Positions 60,268 to 64,000 of a DNA stretch of 64,000 nt are shown here, one piece after another. Numbering within the stretch: the first letter of the stretch is position 1; each line of letters begins with the position of its first letter. The notes beneath the pieces were generated by a model. That model saw nothing but the letters and a program-made list of their open reading frames with translations, was not told the DNA's origin and ran no database searches. A program made the translations under genes and the position numbers. This DNA comes from Actinocatenispora comari (GTDB lineage: Bacteria; Actinomycetota; Actinomycetes; Mycobacteriales; Micromonosporaceae): positions 1 through 64,000 of the forward strand of contig NZ_BOPO01000049.1 of NCBI RefSeq assembly GCF_017312725.1. The letters run 5' to 3'.

Positions 60268-60842
60268 GGTCGCTGTGGCTGGTGGTGTAAAGGCCACCTC
60301 TACCCGCTGAGGTGCACCCCAAGCGGCGGTGCAAAGACCACCTCTGTCCACGGTTTTGACCCCGCGTGGGGGAATGCGAGGAGAGGGCTTCGCCCCCTCC
60401 TCGCGCTCCTTCCCCGCCAAGGGGGCCGCCCCCTTGGCCATCCCCGCCCAGCCCCCGGTGAGGATGCCCATCGACGCCGAGCAGCCGACGAAGAAGAACG
60501 GGGCCCCGGCCCGGCCTACCCATCACAGCAACGCCCGCGTCGCGTCGTGCACCACACACGGCGGGGGTTGCGTGGCGGGCTAGGCGTCGATAGCAGGCCG
60601 CGCCGGTCCCCGTCATTCCGAAGCGGCCAGGCGGTGTCCTACCTGGACACCGGTTCCCGGGCAGGGGATGTCAAGGGGGCGACTGCCCCCTTGATGGGGA
60701 GGGGTGTGGGGAGGGGCGAAGCCCGCTCCCCACGGTCCCCCACAAGGGGTCGAAGAGGCGAACAGAGGTGGCCTTTACCCCGCCAGCCCGGGCGCACCTC
60801 AGCGCAGAGAGGTGGCCTTTACACCACCAGCAAGAAGCGACC
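60268..60842. repeat. 575-bp near-palindromic element with nested hairpins
   Basis: The two ends are long inverted copies of each other. 60268-60450 matches the reverse complement of 60661-60842 over about 180 bp with few gaps, beginning GGTCGCT/AGCGACC and including TGGTGGTGTAAAGGCCACCT. GTAAAGGCCACCTCT-type units occur twice per arm, 44 bp apart. Each arm carries matching hairpins: GAGGAG-GGC-TTCG type near 60380 and its GTGGGGAG counterpart near 60705, and GCCAAGGGGG/CCCCCTTGGC near 60418 with TCAAGGGGGC/GCCCCCTTGA near 60671. The centre holds ATCGACGCC/GGCGTCGAT and CGGTGTCC/GGACACCG. No transposase or gene is inside. Confidence 0.8.
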
Positions 60843-60940
60843 GCCGGCGCGACACGAGCGCTTCGGGAAGCAGCTCAGCGCAAGAGGTGACGTACCAGGC
60901 ATTGGGGCTACCCGGGCGGGCGTGGGTGGGTCCGCGTCGC

Positions 60941-60946
60941 TACCCT
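60941..60946 (+). promoter_or_regulatory. Possible sucC -10 element
   Basis: TACCCT in GTCGCTACCCTGCGC, predicting a leader of about 65 bases before sucC. The remainder of the gap from 60843 shows nothing else. Confidence 0.35.
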
Positions 60947-61016
60947 GCGCCGGTAGAGCGCTGCGGTGGCAGCGGGACAATGACGAACGTCAAGGACGAC
61001 GGAACGGGACGCGCAC

Positions 61017-62198
61017 GTGGACCTGTACGAGTACCAGGCGCGGGAGCTGTTCGCGCGGCACGGTGTGCCGGTGTTGGACGGCGGCGTCGCTAGCACCCCC
61101 GACGAGGCCCGGAAGGTGGCCGAGCAGCTCGGCGGCCGGGTCGTGGTGAAGGCCCAGGTCAAGACCGGTGGCCGGGGCAAGGCTGGTGGCGTCAAGCTCG
61201 CCGACGACGCAGCGGACGCGCAGGCTCGCGCGACCGACATCCTCGGTATGGACATCAAGGGTCATACCGTTCACAAGGTGATGCTGGCGGTCACCGCCGA
61301 CATCGCCGAGGAGTACTACTTCTCGTTCCTGCTCGACCGCGCCAACCGCACCTTCCTGGCGATGTCCAGCGTGCAGGGCGGCATGGAGATCGAGCAGGTC
61401 GCCGAGGAGTCGCCGGACAAGGTGGCCAAGGTCGCGATCGACGCCAACGCCGGTGTCGACCGGGCGAAGGCGGACGAGATCGTCGCCGCGACCGGCTTCC
61501 CGGCCGAGGTGGCCGACCAGGTCGCCGAGCTGATCATCAAGCTGTGGGCGGCGTTTGTGGCCGAGGACGCCACGCTCGTCGAGGTGAACCCGCTGGCGAA
61601 GACCACCGACGGCCGGGTGCTCGCGCTCGACGCGAAGGTGACGCTGGACGAGAACGCCGAGTTCCGCCACCCGGAGCAGGCCGAGCTGGCCGACAGCAGC
61701 GCGGTCGACCCGCTGGAGCAGCGGGCGAAGGAGAAGCACCTCAACTACGTCAAGCTCGACGGCGAGGTCGGCATCATCGGCAACGGCGCCGGCCTGGTCA
61801 TGTCCACCCTGGACGTGGTGGCGTACGCGGGCGAGGACCTGCCGGGTTCGCCCAAGCCGGCGAACTTCCTGGACATCGGCGGCGGCGCCAGCGCCGAGGT
61901 GATGGCGAACGGGCTGGAGATCATCCTGTCCGACCCGGCCGTGAAGTCGGTGTTCGTGAACGTGTTCGGCGGCATCACCGCCTGCGACGCGGTCGCGAAC
62001 GGGATCGTCCAGGCGTTGCAGGTGCTCGCGGACCGCGGCGAGGACGTCAGCAAGCCGCTGGTCGTCCGGCTCGACGGCAACAACGCCGAGGAGGGCCGTC
62101 GCATCCTGACGGAGGCGAAGCACCCGCTGGTGCAGCAGGTGGACACCATGGACGGTGCGGCCCGCCGCGCCGCCGAACTCGCCGCGCAGGGGGCCTGA
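61017..62198 (+). CDS. sucC: Succinate-CoA ligase beta subunit
   Basis: The 393-residue subunit has the ATP-grasp domain ([19 protein letters not shown] start, [27 protein letters not shown]) and the C-terminal CoA-ligase part with [16 protein letters not shown] and [13 protein letters not shown]. It binds nucleotide and succinate and with SucD converts succinyl-CoA to succinate with substrate-level phosphorylation in the TCA cycle. GTG at 61017 gives the canonical N-terminus. sucD follows after one base. Confidence 0.97.
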   Translation: MDLYEYQARELFARHGVPVLDGGVASTPDEARKVAEQLGGRVVVKAQVKTGGRGKAGGVKLADDAADAQARATDILGMDIKGHTVHKVMLAVTADIAEEYYFSFLLDRANRTFLAMSSVQGGMEIEQVAEESPDKVAKVAIDANAGVDRAKADEIVAATGFPAEVADQVAELIIKLWAAFVAEDATLVEVNPLAKTTDGRVLALDAKVTLDENAEFRHPEQAELADSSAVDPLEQRAKEKHLNYVKLDGEVGIIGNGAGLVMSTLDVVAYAGEDLPGSPKPANFLDIGGGASAEVMANGLEIILSDPAVKSVFVNVFGGITACDAVANGIVQALQVLADRGEDVSKPLVVRLDGNNAEEGRRILTEAKHPLVQQVDTMDGAARRAAELAAQGA

Positions 62199-62199
62199 G

Positions 62200-63084
62200 A
62201 TGGCGATCTTCCTTACCGAGAACAGCAAGATCATTGTTCAGGGCATCACCGGTTCCGAGGGCACCAAGCACACCAAGAAGATGCTGGCCGCCGGGAGCAA
62301 CCTGGTCGGTGGCGTGAACCCGCGCAAGGCCGGCCAGAAGGTCGACTTCGACGGTACCGAGCTGCCGGTGTTCGGCACGGTCGCCGAGGCGATGAAGGAG
62401 ACCGGCGCGGACACGTCGGTCATCTTCGTGCCGCCGAAGTTCGCCAAGGACGCGATCATCGAGGCGGTCGACGCCGAGATCCCGCTCGCGGTGGTCATCA
62501 CCGAGGGCATCCCGGTGCACGACTCGACCGCGGCCTGGGCGTACGCGACGGCCAAAGGCAACCGGACCCGCATCATCGGCCCGAACTGCCCCGGCGTGGC
62601 GAGCCCCGGCAAGTCGTACGCGGGCATCATCCCGGCCAGCATCGCCGGCCCGGGCCGGATCGGCCTGGTGTCCAAGTCGGGCACGCTGACCTACCAGATG
62701 ATGTACGAGCTGCGTGACATCGGCTTCTCCACCGCGGTCGGCATCGGCGGCGACCCGGTCATCGGGACCACGCACATCGACTGCCTGGCGGCGTTCGAGG
62801 CGGACCCGGAGACCGACGCGATCGTGATGATCGGCGAGATCGGCGGCGACGCCGAGGAGCGCGCGGCCGACTACATCAAGGCGCACGTGACGAAGCCGGT
62901 CGTCGGTTACGTCGCCGGCTTCACCGCACCGCCCGGCAAGACGATGGGCCACGCGGGCGCGATCATCTCCGGCTCGTCCGGTACCGCCGCGGCGAAGAAG
63001 GACGCGCTGGAGGCCGCCGGGGTGAAGGTCGGCAAGACGCCGACCGAGACCGCGAACCTGATGCGCGAGCTGATGCAGAAGTAG
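62200..63084 (+). CDS. sucD: Succinate-CoA ligase alpha subunit
   Basis: The 294-residue subunit has the CoA-binding Rossmann domain ([19 protein letters not shown]) and the phosphorylated histidine H251 in [12 protein letters not shown], with [13 protein letters not shown] in the ligase domain. It forms the catalytic site with SucC. ATG at 62200 is one base after the sucC stop, so the two are co-translated. A perfect 15-bp terminator follows at 63124. Confidence 0.98.
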   Translation: MAIFLTENSKIIVQGITGSEGTKHTKKMLAAGSNLVGGVNPRKAGQKVDFDGTELPVFGTVAEAMKETGADTSVIFVPPKFAKDAIIEAVDAEIPLAVVITEGIPVHDSTAAWAYATAKGNRTRIIGPNCPGVASPGKSYAGIIPASIAGPGRIGLVSKSGTLTYQMMYELRDIGFSTAVGIGGDPVIGTTHIDCLAAFEADPETDAIVMIGEIGGDAEERAADYIKAHVTKPVVGYVAGFTAPPGKTMGHAGAIISGSSGTAAAKKDALEAAGVKVGKTPTETANLMRELMQK

Positions 63085-63123
63085 CCGTTCGGCGGGCGGC
63101 CCCGGTCGCCCGCCCGGACACGG

Positions 63124-63156
63124 AGAAGGGGCACACCGTCGCGGTGTGCCCCTTCT
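63124..63156 (+). terminator. Intrinsic terminator after sucCD
   Basis: AGAAGGGGCACACCG and CGGTGTGCCCCTTCT form a perfect 15-bp stem with TCG loop. It serves sucD and faces the convergent CD225-like gene. Confidence 0.8.
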
Positions 63157-63181
63157 GCGTCGGTGCCGTTGCTGCGACGAC

Positions 63182-63514
63182 TCAGTAGGTCGCTGCGCTA
63201 CTGGTCGCTGCCGCGACGACGATGATCCAGATCACGCCGATCACGCACCACAGGCCGATCCAGCAGCAGCCGATGATCGTGGCGAGCTTGGCCCACTTCT
63301 TGGCGTCCTCGGACGCGGCGGTGGCGCCCATGTAGTCACCGGCGGCGATCGCGGCGTTGCAGCGGCTGGCGGCCATGATCGCCGGGATGGCGAGCGGCCA
63401 GAACAGGAAGATGGCGCCGATCGACCAGCCCATGTGGCTGTTGATGGGCTCCTGGGGCGCGCCAGGCGGGGGTCCCTGCTGGTACCCCGGTGGGGGAGGC
63501 ATACCCGGCTGCAT
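63182..63514 (-). CDS. CD225/dispanin family membrane protein
   Basis: The 110-residue protein has a Pro/Gln/Gly-rich N-terminus (MQPGMPPPPGYQQGPPPGAP), then two hydrophobic regions around SIGAIFLFWPLAIPAIMAASRCNAAIAAGDY and IIGCCWIGLWCVIGVIWIIVVA. The middle ASRCNAAIAAGDYMGATAAS segment is typical of the CD225 (IFITM-like) family. Function in bacteria is unknown, probably membrane shaping. Its start is at 63514 with AAGGAG (RC) upstream. It faces sucD. Confidence 0.8.
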   Translation of the reverse strand: MQPGMPPPPGYQQGPPPGAPQEPINSHMGWSIGAIFLFWPLAIPAIMAASRCNAAIAAGDYMGATAASEDAKKWAKLATIIGCCWIGLWCVIGVIWIIVVAAATSSAATY

Positions 63515-63743
63515 CGTTCTCCTTAAAGGGTGTGTTGGGTCGGGTGCGGGTCAGCGTAGTGAAGCAACGCCACACCCGGATCACCCTGTCTCGGCATCAG
63601 ATGATGCCGTACGCACGCAACTTGACTCAGCCATGCGATGCCGATCACGGCGGGTGACGACGGGCCGCTTTTCGGCGCCGATGAGTGCCGCACCGCGTGT
63701 CGTGCCGGCGATCCGGCCGCCGATGGTGTTCGGTGAGAAGGCC

Positions 63744-64000
63744 ATGTCCGTGACCGAACCGAGCACCACTCCCGCCGAGGACTCCCCACCCGCGCCGGCG
63801 CCCGCCACCCGTACCGATGCCGCGCCGCTCGGGCGTGTCTCGGTGCTCGTCGCGGCCGCCGCGACCGCGGGCTGGGCCGCGCTCGTCTCGTTCGTTCCGC
63901 TGCTGGTGCTGGTCCTGCTCGGCTGGCTGCTCGCCGGTGGGGCCGGTGCCGCCACCAGCGCGCTGCGGGTCGCCGGCGCCGCCTGGCTGCTCGCCAACGG
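63744..64000 (+). CDS. DUF6350 family membrane protein, N-terminal part
   Basis: The frame is open to the window end (about 85 residues). It starts with a Thr/Pro/Ala-rich tail (MSVTEPSTTPAEDSPPA) and then hydrophobic segments (AAATAGWAALVSFVPLLVLVLLGWLLAGG). The position downstream of sucCD matches the actinobacterial DUF6350 gene that usually precedes purN. ATG at 63744 is chosen behind GAGAAGG; ATG at 63723 and GTG at 63750 are alternatives in the same frame. Truncated by the window. Confidence 0.65.
   Translation, partial: MSVTEPSTTPAEDSPPAPAPATRTDAAPLGRVSVLVAAAATAGWAALVSFVPLLVLVLLGWLLAGGAGAATSALRVAGAAWLLAN

Noticed and set aside
60190-61093. Coding frames MGILTGGWAG... (minus) and MWGGAKPAP... 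(plus) in the palindromic element
   Set aside because: Their mutual similarity comes from the inverted DNA arms; no ribosome sites or protein-like composition.

Overview
The window is very high-GC DNA with GTG/TTG starts, short leaderless transcripts and TANNNT-type -10 elements. Gene content points to an actinobacterium: ShbA/SigD sigma factor with RsdA anti-sigma, BldM-like orphan regulator, paired guaB/guaB3, DUF5319, a thioester surface protein with a sortase signal, IcmB and a DUF6350 gene. Gene families and the ATGAGCGAGCG repeats described below suggest Micromonosporaceae or a close relative; this is inference from families, not a database match.\n\nLayout. 1-7.1 kb: a BldM-like regulator, sigma factor shbA/sigD, its anti-sigma factor, DUF5319, guaB and guaB3. 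This matches the actinobacterial sigD-rsdA-guaB2-guaB3 neighbourhood, and a ChoD-type GMC oxidoreductase follows at 13 kb as in mycobacteria. 7.1-13 kb: a MocR regulator divergent from an APC permease, and a three-gene operon with an EspC-like type VII secretion target and a DUF1023 alpha/beta hydrolase. 14.8-22.5 kb: two ABC-transporter units, the second interrupted by mini-ORF repeats, and an AfsR/BTAD-NB-ARC regulator. 22.6-29.9 kb: a sugar ABC operon ending in a HAD phosphatase and a beta-CASP-like metallohydrolase, flanked by two DUF72 genes. 30-40.5 kb: guaA, a PspC protein, tandem Nudix, pssA, a two-component system, F420- and FAD-type oxidoreductases, and psd with an extra N-terminal domain. 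40.5-45.4 kb: a LiaFSR-like cluster of PspC membrane protein, PspC-fused histidine kinase and LuxR-type regulator. 45.6-52.6 kb: thioester surface protein, PIG-L deacetylase, chorismate mutase and two tandem M4 metalloproteases with different C-terminal domains. 52.8-64 kb: pcrA, a candidate alanine attenuator and stand-alone AlaRS-like synthetase, a pentapeptide/DinB protein, M23 peptidase, icmB, a repeat-rich intergenic zone, sucCD, a CD225-like protein and the start of a DUF6350 gene.\n\nThe two signals I regard as most novel are: (1) a dispersed repeat whose copies (2475-2595, 17257-17336, 18368-18447, and 48229-48299 on the minus strand) start at an ATGAGC/T and encode MSExQR-type mini-ORFs. 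In four of five copies the mini-ORF stop overlaps the next gene's ATG as ATGA; in the fifth the mini-ORF is fused in frame to chorismate mutase. (2) A leaderless, alanine-rich leader peptide at 55359-55439 followed by a terminator hairpin and an alternative antiterminator pairing, upstream of a truncated alanyl-tRNA-synthetase-like gene, which looks like ribosome-mediated attenuation by alanine. A third is a 575-bp near-palindromic element at 60268-60842. All homology statements are from reading the sequences and recalling families; no searches were run.
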